A DNA stretch of 64,000 nucleotides from Bimuria novae-zelandiae CBS 107.79 (Eukaryota; Ascomycota; Dothideomycetes; Pleosporales; Didymosphaeriaceae), in NCBI GenBank assembly GCA_010015655.1, contig ML976708.1, positions 163,213 through 227,212 of the forward strand. The letters are read 5' to 3'. Of this stretch, positions 35,473-45,826 are shown one piece after another. Below the pieces are notes generated by a model. That model was not told the DNA's origin, did no database searches, and saw only the letters and a list, made by a program, of their open reading frames with translations. Numbering within the stretch: position 1 is the stretch's first letter; every line of letters begins with the position of its first letter. The position numbers and the translations under genes are program-made.

Positions 35473-36559
35473 ATGGCTGAGAGTATGCTTCATACGTTCC
35501 CATCTCGTTCGGATCTTAGGCTAATATACGTTCGTCTAGCCACCATCGAAGACTCCATGAGTGACTACGCCGAATCATCTACTGTCGCGGCGGCAGCCAC
35601 TACGGGCCTCATTCGCAATGACGATCCATTGACTGTCGCTCTACGGAGCGAGGTTAGGTCTCCGCTCAGCTTGGAGGAGCTAGTGGACCTGAATCGTACC
35701 GATCAAGCGTCTCGCGAATACCCATCCACGCTGGGTACCCTCACCACGACCGTGTTTAGCTCCCAAAAGGAGTCCAGCATCACCAAGCCCACGTCGGCGG
35801 GTACAAGCTATGTGGTCGATGGTTACACGGGCAAAGGAAAGAGCAAGGTGGTGAAGACGTACGCTTCGTCGTTGTCGGCCACCCATGGATCAGGTTCGGA
35901 AGCGGAAGCTGAACAGGACAATGCTCTCTTCGGGGTTGGAGATCAGTTCGAAGGTAACACTCTAAAAGGTTCTGCGAGGGCTCGTAAGCGGCTACGAGTC
36001 AACAACATTGCAAAGCCGAAGAAGGTTCCGCTCATTATCCACTACGGTCGCCCTGTTCAAGTGTCTTCTGGGGAGGACTTGGACCCGGTTATCCAACAAA
36101 GTTCACAACGTAGCAGCAAAGGTGCGTATTGTGTATAGCACACCACTTTTAACGATCCACTAATATCTGCCAGAAACAAAATATCTCCGACCGCGCAGGC
36201 TGAAGAAGTCAGATGGTTGTTCGGTGGTGCCCGATGAGGAACGCGTTTCGTCTGCAGACGAAAGCAATCCACGTCACTTCTCGCGCGCACGTCGCAACGT
36301 TATCGTTGGACTCTTTACTCTCATCGTCCTTACCTTTGCGCTTTCTATTTTTGCTGCTCATCACACCGGCAAGAGCCGCCTAGCGTGCACAAAAGGCATC
36401 ATCTTCTCGGCTACCGTTCTTATTTCTATCTGTACAATCCTCGCCATGAGTTTGGCGAGGCGAGCTCTGCAGGAGGCTTTGCTCGCGGGCTTGTTGGAAT
36501 TCACCATTGGCTTTGCCCTTGTCCTTGAGATTCGCGGATTCATGGAACACGTTCCTTAA
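35473..36559 (+). CDS. Hypothetical membrane protein with three C-terminal helices
   Basis: Not recognised. Two exons, 35473-36121 and 36174-36559 (52-bp intron, GTGCGT..GCCAG), give 344 aa. I chose MAESMLHTFP (ATATGG context); an in-frame ATG at 35419 would add 18 residues. The first 240 residues are hydrophilic, Ser/Thr-rich, with a basic patch (ARARKRLRVNNIAKPKK) and YLRPRRLKK right after the splice. Three hydrophobic segments follow: NVIVGLFTLIVLTFALSIFAA, GIIFSATVLISICTILAMSL and ALLAGLLEFTIGFALVLEI. A leader-like C/T-rich stretch precedes the gene. The well-placed intron and the helices argue for a real gene; it may be lineage-specific. Confidence 0.6.
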
Positions 36560-39049
36560 TGCGCATGTTGGCTGGCTCCCGATACTGCCGCGACTGGTTA
36601 TGGCATGTCTGCCAGCTCAATCCATTCTTGACCCAGGCACGAACGACGGGCGGTGTTTCGCAGCATCGCGTCTTGCTCGACATCTTGGTCAATATTACAG
36701 CAGCGATTGGTATTCCTTTTTTGCAAGTTCTGTTCACTGTTTTTCGGCGCATCCTGCACGCTGGAACTGCTTCTACGAAAAATCCGCAATTCAAATTTCG
36801 TGCGTTCTCACAACGCAGCAACTACTCATCATTTGCATTTTAAGCTGCGCGTTTCCCAGCAACCTCGCTCTTAGATTACCACTGGCAACTGCCCTCCGAG
36901 TTACCACGGTGCTTGACAAAGCGAGCGGGACCAGCTCCAGTTCGTTGCCTACTTTTAACGGCCTGAGGCAGTACTTGAGCCTCACTGTGCTGCCAAGAAT
37001 GGTCCAACTCAGCATTCGGGGCGGTGCAAACATCACTCCGCCCCGACGCCATCGCCGGTTCGTGGAGGTGATGCAACACAGAGACTCCCGCGCGCGCTGG
37101 GCAGCACTGATGAAACATGCGCCGTGTGCGCAGGTGAAAATTTTTCACTCGCGTGCGTGGAGGTTTGCGCGATGGTTGCCTTCTTTCAAACCGAATGCGG
37201 ATGGGCTTGACTCCTTCACCAACACGATACCTCGGAGACATCATTGGAGGTTTGCCACGCGCATTGTCCTCGGACTGACAATCTTCGCTTGCAATTTGGC
37301 CCAGGCGTTCTGGGCATATTGACCTATCAAAACATGTCTCAATGACAACCCCAAAAACCACGCGCTACGCTGCGCGTCGATACGCGAGGCCACCTGGCAT
37401 TGAGGTTTCCAGTAACCTCGCACGAGCTCACTCGCAAAATGCAAGCAGATCCCGCCAACTCTAACATTCCATTCTGCAGGTCTTTACCACCTGGCTGAAC
37501 CCCTTTGGGTGTTCTAAATCCTAAGCGACTACACCCGCAATGCATTCTCAGCTTTTCCGCGTCCTGTTACCAAGCGATAAAGACACCAAAATTCATCATT
37601 ACGCTGCAGCATGCAGTCAGTCGGCACATGCGTAGAGGCCGTAGATGAGCCTGTGCGTAGTACGTACTTTGCGATACGAATGCACCATCAACTTGGCATT
37701 TGAATGACTGGTCGATTGTGGCCATGCGAAATGTCTTGCTGCATGCTCCGACAACCCATGCTCATGCACGACCCAGTGCCTGACATCTGTAGCCTGGCTC
37801 CGCTGCATGAACGGAACATGCATGTTTCGCGGATTTTGAGACCATCTGAACTGCTCTCTGCTCCGTACCTCGCTCCCTGGATGGTGCATACTTCAACCAT
37901 TGCCTAACCCGATGGCTTGTCTGAACATATCTGGCTCGAGTCACCACCAGATCCTAAGAATGCGCGACCTTCTACATGCGCACTGTGTATGTGGAAGTAG
38001 TGGGTGGCAAATTGAATCTCATTGATCGACGCCAAGCACCCTGGCCGTTGCAGACAAGGCGGTGTTGCGCCATTGTCAAGTTCGTGCATCGATACCTTCG
38101 GTACCCCAAATCGGTCGAGGTGCATTCGAAACGTGTCGGATGCAGCGGAGTGATCCAGGATAATCAAGTCGATCCAAGACTACAGCGCTTAAGCTACTGC
38201 AGTGCTGCACGCCGCAAGTTCAGCTTCTCCCCGTCATTCTCAAATTTCCCACATACCACTAGTGCTGACGACGCAGCATCACTCGATAGGGACTCGTCAG
38301 AAGCGGTCTCCAGTTGAGCAAACCCACCACATATCATCACTACACACCGCTACGAGTGAGATGCTGCAGGCCGGCGCCCCGGTAACCTGCAACGGATTCA
38401 GTTACTGGCGCGTCTGTTGTGTAGGAAATGCAGCTAATTTCGGATTGCAGATGCAGTGCAGATACAGGCGCGAGTCAATCACGAGGATGTGCCTGCGATG
38501 TCTGCTTCCCGTCACCGCAAATCACCGGCGCTCCACGCTGAACCGGTGAGCCTGGTCTTGCGACATGTGGCGTCTCTCTGGGAGAATGCACGGGCTTTCT
38601 GCTCTAAACCGCGTGCGCCGACTCACACGCGGACATCGGCGCCGGCATGGTAGTGCGCTGGCAGTGGACAGTCCTTGGTCATACAAGGGAGGTCCGCCCC
38701 GGCCCTAGGGCGTGGGGATGGTTCATCATTCGACGTGATTACTGGAGAGCGGCCGGGCCTTCTATCTGAGGATGTTCGATGTCGACAACAGGGTTAGTTG
38801 ATCGGGAGAAGTATAAAAGCTTTGCGCTCGCACATATCCAAGATCTCTGATGCCGTTTCCTCGCTGACGAGGCACTCACCCTATTCGTCATCCACGCCCT
38901 ACCTACCTGTCCGCGCAACTCTTACGCCGTCGATCTCAAATACTCTGCCTCGAGTGCATCGATTTATCATAACGTTACGGCATATGTCTGTCTCTCTATC
39001 CTTAGACATCGCCGTGATATCCGCCACTGGTTGATCCACAAACCAAACC
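36560..39049. other. 2.5-kb region without a supported gene
   Basis: A 271-codon frame (36507-37322) overlaps the end of the previous gene and lacks motifs. Two hydrophobic stretches in different frames could be remains of a longer membrane gene, but I cannot join them. From 38800 a TATAAA (38813) and C/T-rich DNA look like the promoter of the next small gene. Confidence 0.35.
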
Positions 39050-39468
39050 ATGGCGCGCATTGGTGAGCGGACCCTGGCGTCTCGTCCCGCTCTTTGTTCC
39101 ACCGTCAATCCCTGCTTCCCCGCGTTTACGCCTCATGAATCCTTGTTCATTGCCACCAGGGCCCGTCGCTAACGCCGTGCCCAGCTCCGTCTGTCCACAA
39201 GCGTCCGGCCCGACTATCGCTCCGCTCCATTGGCATTCCTAGCGGAAGAGACGTGCTCGTTGTGTACATATGGTGGGCTAGGCAGCAACGATTTCATGCC
39301 TTCATCGAGTCGGATGTGTCACCAGAGATCGCTTCATCAGTGCGGTCTCTCTGTGGAGAGCGCAAAGCAGAGGAGCGCGACACTGCTGCAACGTCATTGG
39401 AAAGAGCAGCATTTGAGACGCGTTCAACAGCATTTGATTTATGTGGTGTTGGCTCGCAATTCGAGTAA
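39050..39468 (+). CDS. Small spliced hypothetical protein
   Basis: Tentative. A TATAAA at about 38813 and a C/T-rich leader precede the ATG at 39050 (AAACCATGG context). Exon 1 is only 13 nt (MARI plus one base), then GTGAGC. Exon 2 starts at 39185 after CTAAC..CCCAG and is open to 39468, giving 98 aa (MARIAPSVHKRPARLSL..). Unspliced, the frame stops after 40 codons. The branch site and acceptor are textbook. The protein has RQQRFHAFIESDVSPEIASS and a charged middle; I recognise no family. Confidence 0.35.
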
Positions 39469-40080
39469 GCGCGACAGCCGCGCACGTCTTCTGCAGCTAC
39501 GGAGTTAAAGGTCAGCGGGACGCAATGTGTTTTTAGTATTCTACTTGTTGCTTTATGGGCATTACGCGCGCCTGGCGAGGTCGCGGAGCATGTTCGACGC
39601 ACATGCGTTGTGTTTGTCTCTTGTGGAGTTAAGGTTGGTTCGTCTTACGGTGCTATTTATGGCAACGCATCGGTTGGAAGATTCGCTCGGCAGGCATCGG
39701 CGACGTCGAGCAATGGTGCTCGGATTTCTACTGTGCATCATTTGAATTATTAAAATAGAATGCGTATGTCTTTAGATTTGTGGTGAAGCTTTGATCAATC
39801 TACCTTGTTCATCAATCGCGCGCGCTACGGCCGAATGTGACAAGCCGGCAGCCTTAATTACCTGGGATTTCTCGTTTTCGCTTCCCTGGGTGTCCCACCA
39901 CATCGCTTTCCTCACTTCAGCATCTATATCATAGTCTTTCGTCCGTCTCAAGGAAGGGCGCATTACTCCAGCGCATTTTTACTTCTTGATCGCCAAAGGC
40001 AGCCTCGCTCACTTTCTTCCGCTCTTTTTTTCACGTTCAGGCATACGTCCACGCATCGACCGCCTGCATAATTCATCATC
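39469..40080. other. Intergenic upstream of the DUF7730-like gene
   Basis: The last 100 bases before 40081 are C/T-rich as in fungal leaders. Nothing else is recognised. Confidence 0.4.
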
Positions 40081-41838
40081 ATGTGGCAGCGCGCTTCAGA
40101 TTCAGGCTCTGTCATTCATTCTTGGTACTGTTCTGTGATGGCATGGCTACTGTGTGGGCAATGGCCCCGCATAAGACGCCACATTAGCGACTTCTGCTCG
40201 AAACATCCTATCGTTGAGATTGCGCTACATCTTCTTATCTTACCACCAGTTTTGGTTCTCTTCTACGCGGCTGCTGCCGTGGATTGGATTTTTGAGGCCT
40301 GCCAAGTCGTTCCTGCGAACGAACCGGGGGTGGATCTGCTTAAGGAACACGAGATCAGAAGGAGGGTGAAGAAGAGAGGAATTAGAGATAGCGTGAAGGA
40401 GTTGCCGCTCGTGAGGCATAGGGCGCTGACGCTGCGGTCGGGTCAAGTGGATTGTGACGATGGACTGAAAGAGAAGGTGCCAGACCGTGGTGGGAAGCGC
40501 GTAGACCAACGCACTGTTGATCAGCTGGGTACCTGTGCGCTCTGGCGGTTTCCGTTGGAAGTTCGGGAGTGCATCTGGAAATACGTTGTCAGTGGCAATC
40601 ACATTCACATCGTAAAGCGTAGGGGACGATTGGGAAATGTGTATTGTTCAGCGCAAGACCCTACGGATCCAGTCCACCGGGACTTTTGCGCAAGAAGCGA
40701 CGAGCAGGGATTTTATGTGCCGAGTGCATGGCCGAGGGACAGGCGACCGTTGGCACTGTTGGTGAGCTGTCGCCAAATGTAAGTAGGCAAGCGCTCACAA
40801 AAATGCTCGTTGCTAATACACAGAAGATACTCAGAATGCATCGATATTCTGTATTCGCACAACACCTTCGCCTTCGACGATCCAGCGTTGGTCTCGTCCT
40901 TCTTAACATCTCTGCTTCCTCGGCGGAGGAAGCTTGTCGCTTCCTTCCACCTTGCTCCCGCAGTTGGCCCCCGCTGCTCGGGGTACAATTTCAGGCATTT
41001 CTACAATGTTGCGTACCAGCCGTCTCAGGACCATACAATCCATCATCTAGGCTATGTTCTCAATGTAATCGCGCAACAACCTCGTCTCCACTCCGTCACC
41101 ATCACACCAAAGCTGGGGCTAGCATTTGAAGCGAAAGGAGACGCCCCGCTCCACACATTCATGAAGAACTTCACGCACGCTCTCAACAAGATCGAAGCTT
41201 CTAAACCCATTGCTCTTGCATGGCCTGAAGACCCGGGGGCTCGCATTGCTCCTTTTACACAAAACCTCTCCGAGCATTGGGGCAGAGATCAATACCTACC
41301 CCCCCAAGACCAGCGCAATTTCGCAATCAGAACGATGCCATGGCAATCGTCCACCGAGTTTATGGCTTTCTTTATCCCTTTCGACGTGCAGTGTCTCCAC
41401 TGCGCATCCTACACGCTCATCCGCCGCGCTACGAAAGGCTTCGCCGAGGTATCGTATCATACGCTTGCGCTCGACTTCTATATACCTAATTCCACCACCA
41501 TCTCTGACGTCCTCATGCGCTACTGGACGTTCCACGGGTCCTGTGGCGGGTGGATCGAGTTCCAGTACCATGGTGGGCGGAAGAAATGGAGCGTGGCGCA
41601 GGGTGCGCAGAGGGTGAGTGAGGAGGAAACCGATAGGCATGTTAAGGAGCATGAGGACAGGTATCCGAAGATGGAGAACCCGCATGAGAGGCTGATGGGT
41701 ATGTCGGTGAGAGATGTGGTGGCGAAGCCGTCGCCGCCGAGGGCGTATCCGTGGAACTTGACGACTATGACGCATAAAGCTATCGATGAGCCTACGAGGG
41801 AGGCGTATTATCGGAATGTTGGGTGGCACCGGGAGTGA
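40081..41838 (+). CDS. DUF7730/2EXR-like protein with one membrane helix
   Basis: Two exons, 40081-40778 and 40824-41838 (45-bp intron, GTAAGT..ACACAG, branch GCTAAT), give 570 aa. An N-terminal hydrophobic segment (VEIALHLLILPPVLVLFYAAAAV) probably spans a membrane. The domain begins at LWRFPLEVRECIWKYVVSGNHIHI and continues to LLVSCRQI, joined by the splice to RYSECIDILYSHNTFAF. This pair is the hallmark of a large fungal family of unknown function (DUF7730/2EXR type), numerous in Dothideomycetes. The C-terminal part is hydrophilic and basic. The family name rests on my memory of the motif, not on a search. Confidence 0.7.
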
Positions 41839-42353
41839 GGGTGGTGTAGCGTCCTCAGATTCATGGTGGGAGTGTCAGAGATGAGCATGTTGGCTAGATC
41901 ATGACCTACGCGGCGAGGTATGCAGCATAACGATGCACTATATTTATCCCCGATGCAAGTAGATTATTCAAGTTAGGAGAGGAAGGAGAATCCCTTACTC
42001 TAGAGAGAGTCTCGTCTTGACGCCGGTGACTCTCCTTAATACCTACAGTAATTCACCTGGTAGGGATTCACCGCGTGAACGTTCTCGAATAATCCATTAG
42101 GATCTCGCGCACGAGAATCACTGTGGCGATTTGCCCCCAATTGTGAAGATGTGGGGTTAGGTAAGACAATTTTATTCAACATTCTCTTAGTCCTATGTGT
42201 TACCCCCAGACGAGCAATACAATGGGCAACTGCATCTACTCTGAACCCGGCCGTGGACCTGTTAATTCTTTTCTGATATTTCTCTTCATGAGCGGTCGAT
42301 GTACTCATTCAATCTATGCTGACGAGGCATATTCGCGTAGCAAAGCCACTCGA
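41839..42353. other. Convergent intergenic region with one interspersed motif
   Basis: Lies between the DUF7730-like gene (+) and the cupin gene (-). It carries one copy of the GTGTTACCCC..CAATACA motif at about 42195-42220, inside a roughly 70-bp block that recurs at 52.6 kb. Confidence 0.5.
42195..42221 (+). repeat. Interspersed motif, copy a
   Basis: Reads GTGTTACCCCCAGACGAG then CAATACA. The preceding 35-40 bp (GGTAAGACAA..TCTTAGTCCTAT) recur before copy b at 52.65 kb. Confidence 0.6.
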
Positions 42354-43220
42354 CTATGCCTTCACAAACCGCCTCTGCCACATCGACTTACTCACGCGTT
42401 CTTTAACCGTCTTCCAATCCGTCGTCCACTCTTCGTAATACGATTGATACCCAAGAATGCCCCCCAACCACCTACCCACCACAACATTCATGGCTTTCGG
42501 CAAAGCCATAATAAATGGGATGTACTTTGGCAGCGCGAGGCACGACCCTCCCGCGTCGAATATCTGCCCGTTCATCAGGGATATACATTCAAGTTGAGGC
42601 GAATATTTCGTGTATTTTGTAGAGAGGATAACACTCACACATAAAAACTGTATTAGATCGAGACCCGGTCCACCCGGCGCAGACGCATAATCCAGATATC
42701 TGTAGTAGTTCTCGTAGAACCGCACATCAAGTCCGCGACCCCCCCCNNNNNNNNNNCCCCCCCCCCCAGGCATAGCATCCCCGCTAAGAATCCACTTGGT
42801 ATATCTGCGCTTGCCGATAGGAGGTATCGGAATCACGCGGTTTCTGCACCTACATGTCCCCCATCCAATAGTAAGCAATGATCGCCATCTACTAGCCATT
42901 TTGGCTGCCGGATGATACCTACCAATGGTAGAGAAGGCTACTTACCAAGTAGGGATCGCCACCTCGCCTTCACTAGGCGTGACGCGGATGCGCTCGTCAC
43001 CAATATCGGCGCCAAGACCGCCTTCGAGCACTTGTATGTACTCGACTTGGAGGTCGTGAAAGTGCAGCAGGGGGTTCTGGGGGCGTAGTTTGGCCATGTG
43101 CGGGTGGTCGTCGTCGAATATGACTTCGACCTTGAAAAGACGGTTCGGATCAGGAGTTAGATATTGGGCACTTAATGCTCCTTCGAAGCTGGAGTTGTTA
43201 GTGGTCCGGTACCTAGGCAT
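42354..43220 (-). CDS. Fungal cupin-domain protein (contains an assembly gap)
   Basis: Three exons: 43220-42946, 42849-42639 and 42563-42354, introns of 96 and 75 bp (GTAAGT and GTGAGT donors), about 231 aa if the gap length is right. The cupin part is LRPQNPLLHFHDLQVEYIQV..GEVAIPTW with the metal-site-like HFH. The C-terminal half is the family's helical part: YENYYRYLDYA, IFDAGGSCLALP, VVVGRWLGGILGYQSYYEEW, ending in FQRRF-like WQRRFVKA. Ten N at 42747-42756 inside a G-run on the coding strand interrupt exon 2; with 10 bases the frame is kept. The last intron is a multiple of three without stops, so retention would add 25 residues. The substrate is unknown. Confidence 0.7.
42741..42767. other. 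Assembly gap in a poly-C tract
   Basis: Ten N (42747-42756) are flanked by C runs on both sides. Probably a homopolymer the assembler could not resolve. The true length, and so the Gly-run length in the cupin protein, is uncertain. Confidence 0.9.
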
Positions 43221-43625
43221 GTGGGATTGGGTTGACGCACACAACAACTGGCCATGTCCCGGCAGTCACGGTTTTTTGGGCGTGCGGGACCCATGATAAT
43301 GACAGATTTCGTTCGAGTACTCTTTGGGGTTTGAAACAAATGTCGTGCAGTTTCATTATCGACGAGACATTGCGGAAATGCGTGATTATATATGCTCTTG
43401 TGCTGTGCCGCATGATCAACGACCTTGGCTAGTTTAAGTTAGGTTCTGACTATGCCTAGAAGTAATACGGCGTAGTATACCCATAGGATAAGGTACACTT
43501 TCAAGTTTACTGGGCTTTGCGAATTCTTGGTTTTGCGGTTCGGCAATGAATGTTTCTGCTAGATCACCCACACGTTATACCAACCTAGGCAAAGCTGTAG
43601 CGGGTTTCTCGTCGCGAAAGGCATC

Positions 43626-43994
43626 GTGTTGCCCCAATATACACAATACATAGCCGCTATCACTCATGAGCATTTTGGCCTTGCTGGTGAGAGCTTCGCA
43701 TTCGATGTTCTCGTGGCATTTGGAGCACAGGTATGTCTCCAACAAGGACATGCGGAACCAGAATTTCCAAAGCAAGAAAGTAGGTCGGACAAGCATCGTG
43801 TTACCCCAGGATGTGCAGTACGTAGGCGGGTTTCGACTGACTGAGCGGTCTTTAGGTGCGTAAAGAGGGCGAATGTTTCATATCGCCGTGCAGAACATGA
43901 TGACCTTAGCCTGTAGGCGGTGGCTTGAAATGATTCGTGCGAAGAGGTTGAACTGATTAATGTATCATGTGTTACCTCAGGATAAACAATACAT
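43626..43994 (+). repeat. Interspersed motif, copies c, d, e at about 172-bp steps
   Basis: GTGTT.CC.CA.. elements start at 43626, 43798 and 43969, each ending in a CA.TAC sequence (CAATACA, CAGTACG, CAATACA). Only the motif is conserved, not the spacer. Confidence 0.55.
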
Positions 43995-44048
43995 GAACAG
44001 ATTCAAAGCGGCATAGGAACCATTGGAAGTCGTGAACCGATCAGCGTC

Positions 44049-44278
44049 TGTATTGTGGACCCTGGGGTAACACAAGGTAACTACGTAGAGGGCGGCGCGG
44101 AAGGAAACACGCACCGCGGATGCGCAGTTATTCTAGACGTCATGTCAAGGTCGTCGCGCCTTTGTATTCACGCGAAGCTGCATATGTTGGCCAGGACCTG
44201 CCATAGCATAGCATAGGACGGCTCGCAAACCCAAGTGTCAAGAGATTGGCCTTTGTATTGCCTATCCTGGGTCAACAC
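44049..44278 (-). repeat. Interspersed motif, inverted copies f and g
   Basis: Reverse-strand copies start at 44073 (GTGTTACCCCAGGGTC then CAATACA) and 44278 (GTGTTGACCCAGGATAG then CAATACA). Confidence 0.55.
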
Positions 44279-45299
44279 AGCATGCATACGCCGCTGTTTT
44301 AACTATGTAATAGATGCAGACCTGGAAGGTGACTCTGCTACGAATATCGCGCGCTGTAACCGTCTGATGGACTGGCTCGAAGATCTCGACACGGATGAGC
44401 TGAGACCCCGGCGCTGGTATTCCATGAACGATAAATGTCGGCTTTGCTCTGGTATACGCAGCATCCTGCGGATGTTAGGGAAGCGTGGAGGAATCTGACA
44501 AAAGAACCATCCGTGTTTCTCCAATCACAGACGCAGGGAACCACTCTCACGAGGTTTCTAAACCTGCTTCACTGTGGTTCAGTATCTGTTGTTCCAAGAA
44601 CCCTCACTGGCTCATTGTTTGACATGATATTGCAGTTGTTTCGGCAGCTGTGGGTGTAGTGGTTTATCCCAAAACCCTTATCAACCTGCGGAGACCGGCC
44701 AGCGTTCTCACGGGAACATGGCGGACGAAGCAGTAACCTCCGTCGTCTTCCATATCACTGAGATGTTTACGAGGGTGGTTGGCTTGCGATATCATTCATT
44801 CATTGTCGCTCGAGTTGATTGGACACATACGATTAATCTGACGTTATAATAGGTAGCTAGCGCCGGCGTCTTGCACTTTAATTTTTTCTGGCTCAGTGGC
44901 CGCAGTGTTGCCACCACCTCTCTACACCGTCTGAGGTACCGCCGTGTTATCGCGCATGTAGCGCGTTTGTGACCGCCAGGCTCACTTCTTCCTGACTCTC
45001 ATGATACTACCCAGAGATGTTATTATTCTGTGTAAGGTTTATACTACAAAGGCATTAATATTTAGAACGCTGTAGTATAAATTAGTGGTATAAGCGTTGA
45101 GTGGATGTTGCATAGCTTTTCTTTTTATCGTCTTCAACGACCTGATTAGATCATGCGACACACAGCAACTGAAGAACGTGATGACTACTGCAATAAAACG
45201 GTGCACCAGAACAATACGCAACTGCCGGAATATTGCATATGCCCTTACAAAAGCTTTGCCGGCGCATGACTTGTTTAAAAGCGTTAAGATATTAGCTTT

Positions 45300-45330
45300 C
45301 GTATTACCTATGCTGGACGAACACAGCATG
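45300..45330 (-). repeat. Interspersed motif, inverted copy h
   Basis: A diverged reverse-strand copy (GTGTTCGTCCAGCATAG then TAATACG). It shares the flank GCATGCTGTGTT with copy g, so these two are closest relatives. It lies 80 bp from the partial U6 copy. Confidence 0.45.
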
Positions 45331-45403
45331 CCTAAGACGTCATTTCAACACTGTCGACGATGCAGGACAGTTGCGAGCCCGCGGCCCGTCGCAGACGCCG
45401 CTC

Positions 45404-45475
45404 GATTGGCATGGCCCCTGCACTAAGGATGACACGCTCAAGTGAGTTCACCACGACCCATCTGTTCCGAACGAC
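45404..45475 (+). pseudogene. Partial inverted copy of the U6 snRNA gene
   Basis: 72 bases nearly identical to the U6 gene from GATTAGCATGGCCCC through CTCAA and on into most of the intron (GTGAGTTCACC..AACGAC), on the opposite strand and about 200 bp away. It lacks the U6 5' stem-loop and ACAGAGA region, the intron acceptor and the T-run. Because the intron is still there it arose from DNA or unspliced RNA, not from mature U6. Confidence 0.8.
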
Positions 45476-45595
45476 GCTGGCACTGTGTCGCGGATATTTT
45501 ACTGCTGCCTAAGAAAGTAACAAGATACTGCCTCTAACTAGCTTATTCGCTTAGCCTCGCTACAGAAAATAGCAAAACAAAAAAGCGCCAACGGC

Positions 45596-45608
45596 GGGAC
45601 TCGAACTC
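45596..45608 (-). promoter_or_regulatory. Candidate downstream B block of the U6 gene
   Basis: The minus strand reads GAGTTCGAGTCCC, matching the TFIIIC B-block consensus GGTTCGANTCC. It lies about 30-40 bp beyond the U6 T-run. Yeast SNR6 has its B block downstream of the terminator in the same way. The surrounding bases do not fold into a tRNA. Confidence 0.55.
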
Positions 45609-45635
45609 TTAACCATTCGCAGCGCCATTAGATGT

Positions 45636-45649
45636 AAAAAAAAAAAAAA
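45636..45649 (-). terminator. RNA polymerase III T-run of U6
   Basis: Fourteen T on the minus strand follow CTACCA, where fungal U6 genes end in a short A/C-rich tail and T-run. Confidence 0.8.
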
Positions 45650-45796
45650 TGGTAGCTTCTCTTTGACTGTACACTGTGTTAGTGTCGTTTGGAACAGATG
45701 GGTCTTGGTGAACTCACTTGAGCGTGTCATCCTTAGTGCAGGGGCCATGCTAATCTTCTCTGTATCGTTTCAAATTGACCAAATGTGCCGAAGCAC
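45646..45796 (-). ncRNA. U6: U6 spliceosomal snRNA with a 44-bp intron
   Basis: Catalytic-core RNA of the spliceosome, made by RNA polymerase III. The 5' stem-loop GTGCTTCGGCAC begins at 45796, followed by ATTTGGTCAATTTGAAACGA, the catalytic ACAGAGA, GATTAGCATGGCCCC, and the internal stem-loop through AAGGATGACACGCTCAA (45718). Then GTGAGT starts an intron (45717-45674) with CTAAC and ACAG at its end. Exon 2 is TGTACAGTCAAAGAGAAGCTACCA followed by T14, matching the 3' tail of other fungal U6 RNAs. The mature RNA would be about 105 nt, the normal length. Without the intron the RNA would be about 45 nt too long. Introns in U6 are known from fission yeast and scattered fungi, usually nearer the catalytic region. 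Confidence 0.88.
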
Positions 45797-45818
45797 GAAA
45801 AAGTTCTGGAAAGTAAAA

Positions 45819-45826
45819 TATATATA
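45819..45826 (-). promoter_or_regulatory. U6 TATA box
   Basis: TATATATA on the minus strand centred about 26 bp upstream of the U6 5' end, the position expected for a polymerase III TATA element. Confidence 0.75.

Larger units (their letters stand above)
43221..45403. other. Gene-poor region with recurring GTGTTACCCC motif
   Basis: No protein gene recognised. Six copies of a short motif lie here: forward at 43626, 43798 and 43969 (spacing 172 and 171 bp), and inverted with their starts at 44073, 44278 and 45324. Sequence between copies does not look repeated. See the separate repeat entries. Confidence 0.5.

Noticed and set aside
36507..37322. 271-codon frame overlapping the three-helix gene
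   Set aside because: No motif, mixed composition, overlaps a better supported exon; at most a remnant.
45583..45640. tRNA gene next to U6
   Set aside because: Only a B-block-like string is present; no acceptor stem, T-stem or anticodon arm can be paired.
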